A stretch of DNA of 64,000 nucleotides from JAHQVI01 sp963749875 (GCA_963749875.1 CAVVOX010000004.1:434001-498000); one strand, 5' to 3'. Shown: positions 1-8,990, counted from the stretch's first letter. A program made the numbers and translations. The notes: a model not told the origin generated them from the sequence alone.

Positions 1-759
1 CCCGATCACCGCCTCCGGTTGCACGCCGTTTTGTTCGTCTCGAGTGACGGCTCCACTAGCGTTCTGAGCGGTGCGATCCGCTGTCTGCCCGGCGCTTTGT
101 TGATCGCGGACCGAGCGGAGGGCATCGACATCAAATTGCGTTGTACGGTCGAGAATTGACATCCCCACCCGCGTTTCATCCGCTTTGGTGCGTTCCGGCG
201 GCGGCGTCACTGCATATGTCACGACCCGGCGCGGTATATTCTTCAGGCGCGGTACGCCGCGCTCCTCGAATGTCGCTGAAATTCGCGCGGAGACGGCGTC
301 CATGACCGCGCCGGAAACCAAGATGCCGCCCGGATCAGCCAAGGCTTCGAGACGTGCAGCAATCGTAAGCGCTTCACCGAAGGGCAAATCATTCTCGAAG
401 AGCACATCGCCGAGATGAATGCCGATGCGTAAAAGCATCTCTTTGGCGCCGGCACGCGAAGCCAACTGCCGTTGCGTCTCGAGCGCGCACCGAACAGCGC
501 TCACCGCGCTCTCGAACAGGGCGAACACCCCGTCTCCCGGCATCCCGAAAAGCCAGCCATCGTGTGCTTGCAGTTGCCGGATAACAATCCCTCGTACTTC
601 GTTGAGTGCATAGACTGTGACGGTTTCGTTCGCCGACATCGCGCCGCTGAAACCGGTAATGTCGGCTGCAAAAACCGCACGCAAGCTACGACGGACAGCC
701 TTGTGTTTTTGTTCCGGGCCCTGACCTTGTTCAAGTGACCCTGAGTTTGAAGGAGCCAT
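1..759 (-). CDS. Class III adenylate/guanylate cyclase, C-terminus off the window
   Basis: Open to the window edge, so the C-terminus is missing. The reading frame gives FAADITGFS (first metal Asp) near residue 30, PGDGVFALF (second metal Asp), LRIGIHLGDV, and GEALTIAARLE, the usual core of class III nucleotide cyclases that make cAMP or cGMP. The start ATG overlaps the stop of the upstream kinase (TAATG), so the two are translationally coupled. Odd point: the Asn normally found in the VNIAAR motif is Thr here, while the Arg is kept, so activity may be altered. No membrane segment is seen in the visible part. Family assignment is secure; substrate is unknown. Confidence 0.85.
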   Translation of the reverse strand, partial: MAPSNSGSLEQGQGPEQKHKAVRRSLRAVFAADITGFSGAMSANETVTVYALNEVRGIVIRQLQAHDGWLFGMPGDGVFALFESAVSAVRCALETQRQLASRAGAKEMLLRIGIHLGDVLFENDLPFGEALTIAARLEALADPGGILVSGAVMDAVSARISATFEERGVPRLKNIPRRVVTYAVTPPPERTKADETRVGMSILDRTTQFDVDALRSVRDQQSAGQTADRTAQNASGAVTRDEQNGVQPEAVIG

Positions 760-2234
760 TATCTGAGTTCACTCCGCGCATGATGCTTCTGCATTTTGTC
801 GAGAAAGTTTGTTCGCTGAGCCTTGTCGGGAATATATTCGGCCAGGAGTTGATAATAGTCCTCGTGCCCTATGGATTTCTGGGCAATTCTTTTCACAAGC
901 ACGGTCGCGATGGGGCCAACGAGCGGCAACAGGGCATTGTATGCCGCATCCACGTCGGCAGGCGATATCATTGCGTCTAATTGTAGACCGGCGATCCCCG
1001 TGTCGGCCCGTATCGTACGTTCGGCGAGTTGCCGGAAACGGGTCGCTTCGGACTCAACCGGAATCTGCTTCGAAAGCCTCGAGAGCAGCATCTCCGGATC
1101 GGTTGCCTCCTCTGAAGCCTTCTTGAGGACGACTCGCGCGATCGGGCCGATGCAACGTGCGAGGGCGAGTTCCACGGCGCCCAGCGTTTCCGCTGTCAGC
1201 TTAGCTGACATTGTCTGCGAATGCTCACTGATACTCCGCGACGAACCAGATTGAGATGGGCTGCTTTTGGTTTTCGGCCTCATCGAGACCGTGGTTAGGT
1301 CGAGTGATGGGCTGTTATCCGTTCCCGTCGCTTCGATTGCCGCATTCAATGCGTCGATAAAGTCGCCGCCAGTTTGGTAACGGTGCTCTGGATTGCGGGC
1401 CAGCGCGCGCTGAACAACTTGATCGAGGTGCTGCCAATGGCCGGGGCGCAGTGTCGACAAACGCGGCGGTGTATCATTGAGCAATTTGCGCATCAGCTCC
1501 GTCAGGTCTCTCGCCACGAACGGCTTGGCTCCTGTCAGCATCTCGAAGAGAATGACGCCTGATGCATAAAGGTCCGAGCGTCCGTCGACCGGTCGGCCAA
1601 GGAACTGTTCGGGTGACATGTAGTTCGGGGTTCCGATTGCGCCAATGCCATCCGGATTTGTCAGGCCGATTGCGTCAAAGCGCGCGACGCCAAAATCCGT
1701 AACTTTGATCGAACTCGCAGTCGGACAAAGAATATTCGCGGGTTTGACATCGCGGTGTACGATGCCTTTTGAGTGCGCATGCTCGAGTGCGAACACGAGC
1801 TGGGTCATGATCTCACCGATCTGACGAAGCGGCACCATTGTCCCGGAATTAATGACGTTTTCGAGCGTCCCCGCGTCGACGAACTCCATGATGATGTAGG
1901 GCGTGTCGTCCTGCTCGACGTAATCAAAGACTGTTACAATATTGGGGTGAACGCATCGTCCCGCGGAACGTGCCTCAGTCGAAAAACGCTTCAGAAGATT
2001 GTCACGATCTGCAACACCAGCCAAAATATCAAGACGCAGCGACTTGATGGCTACCGGGCGATCAATCTGTTCATCATAACCCTTGAAGACAACGCCGACC
2101 GAACCTCGACCTACCAAACCGTCCACGCGATATTTACCGACGCGGGTTATTATGCCGACGTGGGTCAGCACCTTGCCGCTTTGCGGATCAGTCGGCACAC
2201 CCTGGGAAGCATCGGTGCGCCCGGAATTCACCAT
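759..2234 (-). CDS. Serine/threonine protein kinase with duplicated C-terminal domain
   Basis: 491 aa. The Hanks-type kinase domain lies at about residues 33-300: Gly loop GRGSVGVVF, VAIK lysine, HRDVKPANIL catalytic loop, DFG (VTDFGVAR) and MSPEQ. A Ser/Thr-rich linker (about 305-345) follows. The last 140 residues hold two related units, each with a GPIARVVLKK / GPIATVLVKR core and an I-P-x-x-x-x-R region. No transmembrane helix is seen, so it is probably cytoplasmic. RBS GGGGAA precedes the ATG. It lies between a haem sensor gene and a cyclase gene, suggesting a phosphorylation-controlled signalling operon. Targets are unknown. Confidence 0.92.
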   Translation of the reverse strand: MVNSGRTDASQGVPTDPQSGKVLTHVGIITRVGKYRVDGLVGRGSVGVVFKGYDEQIDRPVAIKSLRLDILAGVADRDNLLKRFSTEARSAGRCVHPNIVTVFDYVEQDDTPYIIMEFVDAGTLENVINSGTMVPLRQIGEIMTQLVFALEHAHSKGIVHRDVKPANILCPTASSIKVTDFGVARFDAIGLTNPDGIGAIGTPNYMSPEQFLGRPVDGRSDLYASGVILFEMLTGAKPFVARDLTELMRKLLNDTPPRLSTLRPGHWQHLDQVVQRALARNPEHRYQTGGDFIDALNAAIEATGTDNSPSLDLTTVSMRPKTKSSPSQSGSSRSISEHSQTMSAKLTAETLGAVELALARCIGPIARVVLKKASEEATDPEMLLSRLSKQIPVESEATRFRQLAERTIRADTGIAGLQLDAMISPADVDAAYNALLPLVGPIATVLVKRIAQKSIGHEDYYQLLAEYIPDKAQRTNFLDKMQKHHARSELR

Positions 2235-2364
2235 AGCTGTTCCCCTGACGTTCTTTTGTGTTCGTTATATGTCCGGTAGGCATTCTACCCCAAACGTCGT
2301 TGTCCCGCAAAACTTAGTTCCTAATAAACGGTGTCACACCAATCAATCTCATGTATTCCGACGT

Positions 2365-3237
2365 CTAGGTCTCAAGCATCTTGAGCGCGTTGTCGAGACT
2401 GCGCCGCATACGATTGAAAGAACGTGACAAAGTTCCAATTTCGTCAGAGCTCTCAGAGGTGAACTCGGGCTGGGAGGTGTCTCCCATGCTTACGGCCTGC
2501 GCAATTTCGGACATTTGGGTGACGGGGCTGATCACAAGGCGGCCCAGCACGATGTTGAGCAACACCAGGAGCACCAGATATATTCCGCCCACTGAACCAA
2601 CGAGAACGATCAAATTGTCCCAAATTTGCTGCCGAGCGGTGCTTAACGGCACTGAGAATATCTGGGCGCCGACAATTTCATCTTTCTTCCAACCAAAGCC
2701 ATTCTTGTTGCCGTAAAGCGCGACCATCGATCGTGGCGCCGCTTCCGGGGTCGAATGACAGCTTAGGCACCCCTCCGAATTAATCTGCAACGGGAAGGCA
2801 ACGGTGTACGATTCACCATCGGAGGTTGATCGAATCGTAACCAATTCTTTGAGATTGGGCTCGGCGCGTAGCCTCTCGATCATTTCCACTTCCCAGTCGA
2901 CGGCCTTGTCGGCTAAATTTGTCGGGTTCAGAGCCGCTTCCTTGTATGAGAACTGGGGCAGCCGATCGCGAAAGTTGCTGAAGGCTGTCTGGGCTGAGAA
3001 TGACGGAACGGTCTGAGGAAGGAATTGGATACTGGACATATCCGCGAGTAATGGCTTGATTTCTTCCGACGTGTAGCGTCGCACTGCGAGTGCCTGTGCG
3101 CGGAGAACGGAAATTTGCGAATGGAGCTGTTCGCGCGCGTTATCATCTGCCACCTGCCAAAAGATTGCTGATGAGGCAGCGAGGCCAAGAATTAATGTCA
3201 GCATCAAGACGGCATTGAACTTGGCCCGTAAGCCCAT
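2365..3237 (-). CDS. Haem-binding DUF3365 (Tll0287-like) sensor with HAMP domain
   Basis: 290 aa. An N-terminal membrane helix (about residues 8-28) is followed by an extracytoplasmic DUF3365 region ending in CLSCH (a CxxCH c-type haem motif) around residue 155. A second helix (about 208-233) is followed by a HAMP domain to the C-terminus. There is no output domain, so the signal must pass to partner proteins. The downstream kinase and cyclase on the same strand (131-bp gap to the kinase) are the obvious candidates. The family is thought to sense redox state or gas through the haem; that role here is inference. Confidence 0.85.
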   Translation of the reverse strand: MGLRAKFNAVLMLTLILGLAASSAIFWQVADDNAREQLHSQISVLRAQALAVRRYTSEEIKPLLADMSSIQFLPQTVPSFSAQTAFSNFRDRLPQFSYKEAALNPTNLADKAVDWEVEMIERLRAEPNLKELVTIRSTSDGESYTVAFPLQINSEGCLSCHSTPEAAPRSMVALYGNKNGFGWKKDEIVGAQIFSVPLSTARQQIWDNLIVLVGSVGGIYLVLLVLLNIVLGRLVISPVTQMSEIAQAVSMGDTSQPEFTSESSDEIGTLSRSFNRMRRSLDNALKMLET

Positions 3238-3982
3238 CGCGACTATCCCAGAATTGATCCAGATTTGCGATGTTGTAATCGCAAGCCCGGGTTAAAATTG
3301 AACGGTTGGATCTAGGTGGTATGCTGTATATTGCGGCAGTTTTCGAGTTTTGCTATTAACCCTGATAAGGTTAATACACCGTTGCTCAGCTGCCATTCTA
3401 CTCGCTGCGCCAGTCAGAGACAATCGCCGACCCGCCAACCAAAGCGTTGCTTGGTGACCAGGAGGCGTATACCTTAACCGTCGCGGCTGAGTTGGCGACA
3501 TGCGACCCCGCACCTCTCTTTTTGAAACGCGCTAGTGCACTGACGCATTCACATGGTTCATGCACCCGCGCCCTAGCTCTTTGTTTATGCATCGATCCAA
3601 ACTCCGGCTGTTGCCTCCGTTTGGATCGATGCACTAGGAAAGTCGTTTCAGGACAATAACATTCACGTTGCGAAGATCATAAGACCAACAAATTTGCCGG
3701 ACAAGTGCCAAGTCTGTTCAGAAGAACGACAAGGCCGGTAGTGTCACCGAACGGTGCGCACAAGACGCCCTCCGAGCCGGCGGCACGCCGTCATAATTTT
3801 TCTGACTCGGCAATGCAACACCGCCTGCCCCGCAGTGATTGTCAGACAATAAAATCGTTGCCCAATATTGTGGATGGCGTCAGATTAAGAGGCGTCATCA
3901 ATATTCGGGAGCCTGCACGACACGACGCCTGATCAGGCCATCGGACAAGCGAAAGATTACGCCCAATCGCGGAGCGTGAGTA
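3238..3982. other. Intergenic region with no convincing gene
   Basis: About 745 bases between the haem-sensor gene start and the palindromic repeat. Short open frames lack a ribosome site and recognisable sequence. It should hold the promoter of the leftward operon. The only distinct structure is the long hairpin at 3588-3633. Confidence 0.5.
3588..3633. repeat. Perfect 15-bp inverted repeat with 16-base loop
   Basis: TGCATCGATCCAAAC (3588-3602) pairs exactly with 3619-3633. There is no T-run after it, so it is not a typical Rho-independent terminator. It could be an operator, a small-RNA stem or a remnant of a transposable element. Confidence 0.7.
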
Positions 3983-4086
3983 TTAGATCAACCCTCGTTC
4001 AAGTGGAGCCACTTGAACGAGGGTTGATCTAATTGAAAAAATTAGCGCAACTGTTCCCGCGTCCATTCGGACGCGCGTTGCGCTAG
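3983..4086. repeat. Composite palindromic repeat, copy 1 (most perfect)
   Basis: First half: 3983-4006 and 4009-4032 are perfect 24-base reverse complements with a 2-base loop (arm begins TTAGATCAACCCTCG). Second half, 4043-4086: TAGCGCAACTG...GTTGCGCTAG with inner GCGTCCA/GGACGC pairing. Related composites lie at 5445-5573, 7815-7896 and, in reversed order, 47633-47741. It precedes the caspase-like gene. Confidence 0.9.
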
Positions 4087-4217
4087 TCGGCTAACCAGGA
4101 TCGGACCTAAAAATGTACGCGCACGGTAAAGTAGATCGGTATCTTTCGGCCGCGGGCGGACCGCCACGCCCGGTATGCGGTTGGTATCGCAATCGGCGGC
4201 TTGCATTCGGATCGTTT

Positions 4218-5447
4218 ATGAATTCCAAGGCAAGCCGGCTGGCGGTCATTCTGACTGCAATATTTATACAGTTTATCGTTTCTATTAGCGCACAAGCCAA
4301 CGGCCGCGTTGCATTGCTACTCGCTTGCGAGGATTATCAATTTTTTGAACACTCAGCCGTCAGCGTCAAATGGGCTGGCGAGTTGGGCGAGGCGTTGGAA
4401 AAGCACAATTTCGATGTCACTGTGGCCACTAACCGCAACGATGCTCAGACCCGGGCGGTGTTGCGCGAGTTTTCGCGCAAGGCCGAAAAGGCAGATTTCG
4501 CTTTGATTGTGGTCAGTGGCCATCTCGTGACCTATCAAAGCCAGTCGTTCTTCCTCCCACAGAATGCCAGAATTCGCCGCGCGACCGATCTATTCTCGCG
4601 GGCTTTGTCTTTAGCCAGCATTGCGGACATCGGAGGTAAAGCAAAGGCGGGCGCTCTTCTGCTGCTCTCGACGGTTCCGGATATCCCGTCCACCGTGCCA
4701 GGTGTGGAAACACGACCGGCGACGAGCGGGCAGCAGGCAGCAAACGTTGTCACAGCCTTTTCAAGTTCGACGAGAGTGCCCGTGTCGCGAGTTGATAGCG
4801 TTTCGCAACAGGCGGCCGCAAGATTGCTCGATGCCGCCCGAGAGGAGCCGCTCGAATTGACCGCACTGGTGAATAGCGTTGCGGCGGAGGGGATTGGACT
4901 GGTTGTCGGCAAAGTTTCCGATATGAATCTGTCCAAACCCTTGGTGAGCCAGACGCCAGAAGAGGGACCAAAGGCTGAAATTCTCCAAGCTGCGGAAAGG
5001 GCCCGAGCCGAGGCCGAGCGTAAGGCGCGTGAAGCGGCAATTGCGCGGAACCAGGCCGAGACCGAACGCATGAACACAGAGAAGAGGCTGCGCGAAGCGA
5101 AAGAGCGGACCCGTCTGGCGGAGGAGCGAGCGAAAGATGCTGAACAGCGTGCCAAGCAGGCTCAGGCTGAACAGCGTGCCAAGCCAGCTCAGGAAGTCGC
5201 GAGCAAATCAGAGCTCAATGTCACCAATACAGCGGCGCTCGAAGCCGTCGAAGGCCTAATCAGTTGGGAGAAGCGTAAGGAAATACAGCGCCGGCTCAGG
5301 AATTTGAGGCTCTACCGAGGCCGAATCGATGCGATTTTCGGGCCGCAAACCAGGGAAGCGATCAGAGCGTTCCAGGAACTATCGGGTGAATCGGAAACAG
5401 GGTATCTGACTCCGAACCAGTTTGAACGGCTCATTGAGACTCGCTAG
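4218..5447 (+). CDS. Secreted caspase-fold protein with coiled coil and peptidoglycan-binding domain, probably inactive as a protease
   Basis: 409 aa from the ATG at 4218; the longer frame starting at 4113 has no signal sequence at its front. Residues 1-28 are a signal peptide (cut near AQA-NG). Residues 29-215 resemble bacterial caspase-like (peptidase C14) domains: GRVALLLACEDY strand, and VVSGH with the candidate catalytic His102. The usual catalytic Cys motif after the next strand (D-A-C-R) is absent; that place reads LLLLSTVPDIPST. Residues about 265-340 are an Arg/Glu/Ala coiled coil. The last 60 residues form a peptidoglycan-binding-1 fold (RLRNLRLYRGRIDAIFG). Likely an envelope scaffold. 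Its stop codon lies in a palindromic repeat. Confidence 0.75.
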   Translation: MNSKASRLAVILTAIFIQFIVSISAQANGRVALLLACEDYQFFEHSAVSVKWAGELGEALEKHNFDVTVATNRNDAQTRAVLREFSRKAEKADFALIVVSGHLVTYQSQSFFLPQNARIRRATDLFSRALSLASIADIGGKAKAGALLLLSTVPDIPSTVPGVETRPATSGQQAANVVTAFSSSTRVPVSRVDSVSQQAAARLLDAAREEPLELTALVNSVAAEGIGLVVGKVSDMNLSKPLVSQTPEEGPKAEILQAAERARAEAERKAREAAIARNQAETERMNTEKRLREAKERTRLAEERAKDAEQRAKQAQAEQRAKPAQEVASKSELNVTNTAALEAVEGLISWEKRKEIQRRLRNLRLYRGRIDAIFGPQTREAIRAFQELSGESETGYLTPNQFERLIETR

Positions 5448-5573
5448 ATCAACCCTCGTTCAAGTGGACTCACTTGGACGAGGTTAAGCTGATCTATATC
5501 AAAAGGCGAGCGCAACTGTTCCCGCGTCCATCCCCGCCTCCGCGGGGACAAGCTTGGACGGGCATTGCGCTAG
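5445..5573. repeat. Composite palindromic repeat, copy 2
   Basis: 5445-5499 is a degraded copy of the TAGATCAACCCTCG palindrome; 5510-5573 is the GCGCAACTG...TTGCGCTAG half with an inner CCCCGCC/GGCGGGG-type stem. The TAG at its left edge is the stop codon of the caspase-like gene. Confidence 0.85.
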
Positions 5574-5617
5574 CTGGCTGCGATCAAATCGACCGCCCGC
5601 TAGCGAAATGCGCGTCG

Positions 5618-5715
5618 AAGCATGTCCCCGCGGAGGCGGGGAGCGGGCATCCAGTATAGAGCTGTCTCTGCAGAGTGTTGGATCCCCGTTTTCACGGGGA
5701 TTTCGGCTGAAATTC
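5618..5715. repeat. GC-rich intergenic repeats
   Basis: Two short imperfect palindromes, CCCCGCGGAGGCGGGG (near 5630) and ATCCCCGTTTTCACGGGGAT (5682-5701), of the type scattered through rhizobial genomes. They fill the gap between the caspase-like gene and the convergent Crp-type regulator, where no gene is seen. Confidence 0.6.
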
Positions 5716-5827
5716 GGGGAAACCGTTTCCGTTCAAGCCGATGCGAGCCTGATTGCTCTCCGGGATCATACCGGCTTCGCGGCACCACATTTGCTCCGCC
5801 GCGGCGCATGGACTTGGGACGCGTTCG

Positions 5828-6520
5828 TCACAAATCGTCTTCACCGAATTCCGCGATCTCCTGGAGCCTGTGCCGATCTTTCACCGTAATCTTCCCCGGA
5901 GATAGAACGAGAAGACCGTCGTCTGACCATCGGTGCATAATTTTGTTGAGGGTCTCGCGTGACATATGTGTCCACCGAGCCAGCTCACCTTGCGTAAGCT
6001 GGACGGAAAGCTCCAATCCATTAGGGCCCTCAACGCCGTAGTCGTTGCACAAATGAACCATTATTCTCGAAAGCCGCTCCGGCGCGCTGCGAAGCGCCGA
6101 ATCCTCCATCCGTGCACTCACCCAACGAAGCCGTTCACACAACAAACCAATGGCATTGCGAGCCAGTTGAGGGTCCCGATCCAAGGCGTCCTCAAAAGTC
6201 CCACGTGAGATCGTAAGGAGTTCAACGGCCTCTAGCGCCGAGGCGCCGGCCGTCCGTTCACCGCTATCAAAAAGGCCGATTTCACCGAAGACGGCTCCCG
6301 GCTCAAGCACATTGAGTGTGACTTCGTGCCCCGCCGCGGATACAGTCCAGATTCTGACACGACCACTTTGGACGACATACATCGAATCGGAGGCATCGCC
6401 TGGGCTGAAAATGGTCGAGCCCTTGCCCATCCGACGAAGGCGCAATTGCTGCTCCAATAGCTGGATGGTCGAAGCTGCCAGCTTGTCGAACAGATCGATT
6501 TTTTCCAGCGCCTTTTTCAT
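5828..6520 (-). CDS. Crp/Fnr-family transcriptional regulator
   Basis: 230 aa. N-terminal cyclic-nucleotide-binding fold (about 10-130) with GAVFGEIGLFDSGERTA matching the phosphate-binding-cassette region, a dimer helix, then a winged-helix DNA-binding domain (about 150-220) with LTQGELARWTHMSRETLNK as the helix-turn-helix. No Cys cluster of the FNR type is seen, so a nucleotide or other small ligand is more likely than an iron-sulphur sensor. A cyclase gene 5 kb away makes a cAMP/cGMP link attractive, but this is inference only. Confidence 0.9.
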   Translation of the reverse strand: MKKALEKIDLFDKLAASTIQLLEQQLRLRRMGKGSTIFSPGDASDSMYVVQSGRVRIWTVSAAGHEVTLNVLEPGAVFGEIGLFDSGERTAGASALEAVELLTISRGTFEDALDRDPQLARNAIGLLCERLRWVSARMEDSALRSAPERLSRIMVHLCNDYGVEGPNGLELSVQLTQGELARWTHMSRETLNKIMHRWSDDGLLVLSPGKITVKDRHRLQEIAEFGEDDL

Positions 6521-6869
6521 TGGCGAATTAGCCTAAGTTGCATCGAACGACAATGACACGCGACAGAAGGCCTGCCAAACTCCGAACACTCTATCGGCTA
6601 CTGCCAAACCTTCACCCTCATCCGGTGGCGGGCCAAATACGCTGGATCAGCTTTGCATTACTTGATTGATCTGCCAACAAGAATCGGGTGAAGTGCGAGC
6701 GTTGCCCGCATGCTGGATCGCCCTCTGCCGCTTTGGTTATTCCGCCGAAATCGGCACAAGACTTGTTATCCTTTCGACATATGGGCGTACAAACTTGCGG
6801 GGCAGTTGAAACCGTCCGCGAGAGCCAGCATACTCGCTCCTGTCGGACCAAGTCTCGCGGTGTTGCATC
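6521..6869. other. Intergenic region between divergent genes
   Basis: 349 bases between the Crp-type gene and a divergent secreted-protein gene. Open frames here are short and without recognisable sequence. It should contain both promoters; no clear operator was identified. Confidence 0.4.
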
Positions 6870-7820
6870 ATGTTTCAATTTGCCGTCCTGCTCGTCTCCT
6901 CGCTGGTTCTCGCCGTCTTTCCCGCTCAAGCCAAAACCATCACATTGGAGTATGGCCGGATCGTCTTCGATGTGCCCGACGACTTCCAACCGCTTACGAC
7001 GAAGATTTCGGAGAGCGAATCCCTATCCTCCCGGCATCCGCGTTACGCAGCCGGCACCGAGAACGCCGCCACGACGATCGCTTACGACATTAAAGATAGC
7101 AGCCTCTCCGCCGACAAGCTGGACGAGGTGCGAAAGGCGTTCGCAAATACGTTCACGCAAACCGTGCCGGGAATCGAGTGGAAGGAAAACAAGCTGATCG
7201 AGCTTGGCGGCAAGAAGTGGATCTATTTCGAATTCGAGTCGAACGCGGCCGATGCGGTTATCCATAACATCATGCTGACGACCAACTTCGACGGCAAGAT
7301 GCTGGTCTTCAATTTCAATTCGACGGTCGAGGATTTCGAAATCCGCGAGCCCGCCTTGCGCGCCAGCATTCAATCCATCCGTGTGCTGGACAATGCTTTG
7401 AGCGGGGCGTCATCGCCCAGCTCCAGCCAAGCGGAAGAAGCGGTGGAGGAATTGAAAACAACGCTGCAGAGCGAGCTGAAACGCGCCGGCTGCTATCACG
7501 GCCCGATCGATGGCATATGGGGCGATGACTCGATGGAGGCCCTTGCCGATTTCGGCGATGTGCGTGGTGAGACGTTTGCCGAGCTGAAGCCAACCGAGTC
7601 CAATCTTGATGCGGTACTGGCGACCAAAGGGCGGGTCTGTCCGCCCGAGAGCAGGCCTAGCCCTATCGTTAAGCGCCGCAAGAAGGTGGAGCCGCGTAGC
7701 GCGTCGCGGCCTGCGCGCAGGGCTCCGAAGAAGAAGCCGAAAAAGAAGTACACATTCTGCCTCGATGGCAGGAATTTGATCGTCGACTGTGATGACGCGA
7801 CGGCGACCATCAAACGCTAG
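6870..7820 (+). CDS. Secreted protein with weak peptidoglycan-binding-like domain and basic tail
   Basis: 316 aa. Signal peptide at residues 1-22 (PAQA-KT). Residues about 25-175 are an uncharacterised beta-rich domain. Residues about 190-225 contain LKRAGCYHGPIDGIWGDD, the core of a peptidoglycan-binding-1 repeat, related to the C-terminal domain of the caspase-like protein upstream. A Lys/Arg-rich stretch (about 270-300) and three Cys residues lie near the end. Likely periplasmic or wall-associated; function unknown. The stop codon (CGCTAG) is part of a palindromic repeat. Confidence 0.75.
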   Translation: MFQFAVLLVSSLVLAVFPAQAKTITLEYGRIVFDVPDDFQPLTTKISESESLSSRHPRYAAGTENAATTIAYDIKDSSLSADKLDEVRKAFANTFTQTVPGIEWKENKLIELGGKKWIYFEFESNAADAVIHNIMLTTNFDGKMLVFNFNSTVEDFEIREPALRASIQSIRVLDNALSGASSPSSSQAEEAVEELKTTLQSELKRAGCYHGPIDGIWGDDSMEALADFGDVRGETFAELKPTESNLDAVLATKGRVCPPESRPSPIVKRRKKVEPRSASRPARRAPKKKPKKKYTFCLDGRNLIVDCDDATATIKR

Positions 7821-7896
7821 ATCAATAAGTCAACGCAACTGTTCCCACGTCCATCCCCGCCTTCACGGGGACATGCTTGGACGCGCGTTGCGCTAG
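7815..7896. repeat. Composite palindromic repeat, copy 3
   Basis: Starts CGCTAGATCAA, the same junction as copy 2, with the first palindrome reduced to a stub. The second half (ACGCAACTGTTCC...CGTTGCGCTAG, 7832-7896) is well preserved. Confidence 0.85.
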
Positions 7897-7959
7897 CTGC
7901 TGATCTGCAGGATTAAGTCCCAGCAGAGAAATTCGTGGCTTTGGGAATCAGCAGTTAAC

Positions 7960-7973
7960 TGGCGGAGAGAGAG
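7960..7973 (-). other. Possible tRNA-Ser 3'-end fragment
   Basis: TGGCGGAGAGAGAG is the complement of CTCTCTCTCCGCCA, a common 3' terminus of alphaproteobacterial tRNA-Ser genes including CCA. The rest of the tRNA is absent. It could be a leftover attachment site of an integrative element; 14 bases is short, so chance is possible. Confidence 0.25.
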
Positions 7974-8149
7974 TCCGCCATAGCCTTGTTCGCTCCAGTT
8001 CATGACAATTCGCAAATGTCCGATATTTCAACGCCTCTCCAATAGTTTAATTTCGTCGTGGATCGTCAGTGTTCACCCTTGTATAGTAAGCGATGTTCTC
8101 AGGCCACGGCGCGTTCAGGGGGCGCTGCGGCATCAGCCCATGGCATTAG

Positions 8150-8990
8150 GGCCCGTGGACAATCAAGGGATTCACATTTTCCTCGAACAGTGATTCAAAC
8201 TTCCTTTTGGGAGGTTTGCATGCGCTGGGAACGCTTCGTGCTTTCGGATTCTCAATGGAGTGTTATCGCTCCGCTCTTGCCGGGCAAGGCGAGCGATTGC
8301 GGTGTGACGGCTCGGGATAACCGGCTGTTTCTCGAAGCCGTGCTGTGGCGCGTTCGTACCGGCGCACCCTGGCGGGATTTGCCATCTGGCTTTGGGGCTT
8401 GGAACAGCATCTTCCGGCGGTTTCGCCGTTGGGCGATGGCCGGTGTTTTCGATCGCATTTTCAATGCCTTGTCCGGAGAGCCCGATTTCGAATATATCCT
8501 CATCGACGGAACGATCGTTAGCGTGCATCAGAAGGCAAGCGGCGCAAAAGGGGGACTCTCGATCAGGCCATCGGCCGCTCAAAAGGCGGCCTGACAACGA
8601 AGATTTTGGCGCTGGTCGATGCCTTGGGCAATCTCGTGCGCTTTTCCTTGTGGCCAGGGCAGCGCCATGACAGCATCGGTGCCTCGGACCTTATCGGGGG
8701 ACTGACATTTGAGGCTCTGCTCGGCGACAAAGCCTTCGACAATAACGCTATACGAGACGAGCTGGAGAGGCGCGAAGCGGAGGCCGTCATTCCATCAAAA
8801 GCGGATCGAAAACAGCCGATCCCGCACGATCGGGTCAAATATCGGTGGCGTCATCTCATCGAGAATTACTTTAGCAAAATCAAAGACTTTCGATCCGTGA
8901 ATACGCGATACGACAAAACAGACCTGAGCTACAAAGCCACGATCAACCTTGCCGCTATCGTGATCGCACTGAGATAATTGTCCACGGACT
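8150..8990 (+). mobile_element. IS5-family (IS427 group) element nested in IS66 tnpC
   Basis: 841 bp. Left terminal repeat GGCCCGTGGACAAT (8150-8163), right terminal repeat ATTGTCCACGGACT (8977-8990), differing at two positions. A TTAG target duplication flanks it (8146-8149 and 8991-8994). Removing the element plus one TTAG restores the tnpC frame to IDELMPWAD, the standard end of IS66 TnpC. Confidence 0.92.
8220..8977 (+). CDS. IS5-family DDE transposase made by -1 frameshifting (two frames)
   Basis: The first frame runs from the ATG at 8220 (GGGAGG upstream) to a stop at 8594; the second frame ends at 8977. The first frame has SDSQWSVIAPLLPG and WRVRTGAPWRDLP; the second continues QAIGRSKGGLTTKIL and ends ENYFSKIKDFRSVNTRYDKT. 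A run of four A and five G (8546-8554), just where the frames must join, suits a -1 slip, as usual for this group. The joined product would be about 252 aa and looks complete. Confidence 0.85.

Noticed and set aside
3983..7896. Palindromic repeats as a CRISPR array
   Set aside because: The copies are separated by whole genes, differ in length and have no regular spacers; no cas gene is nearby.
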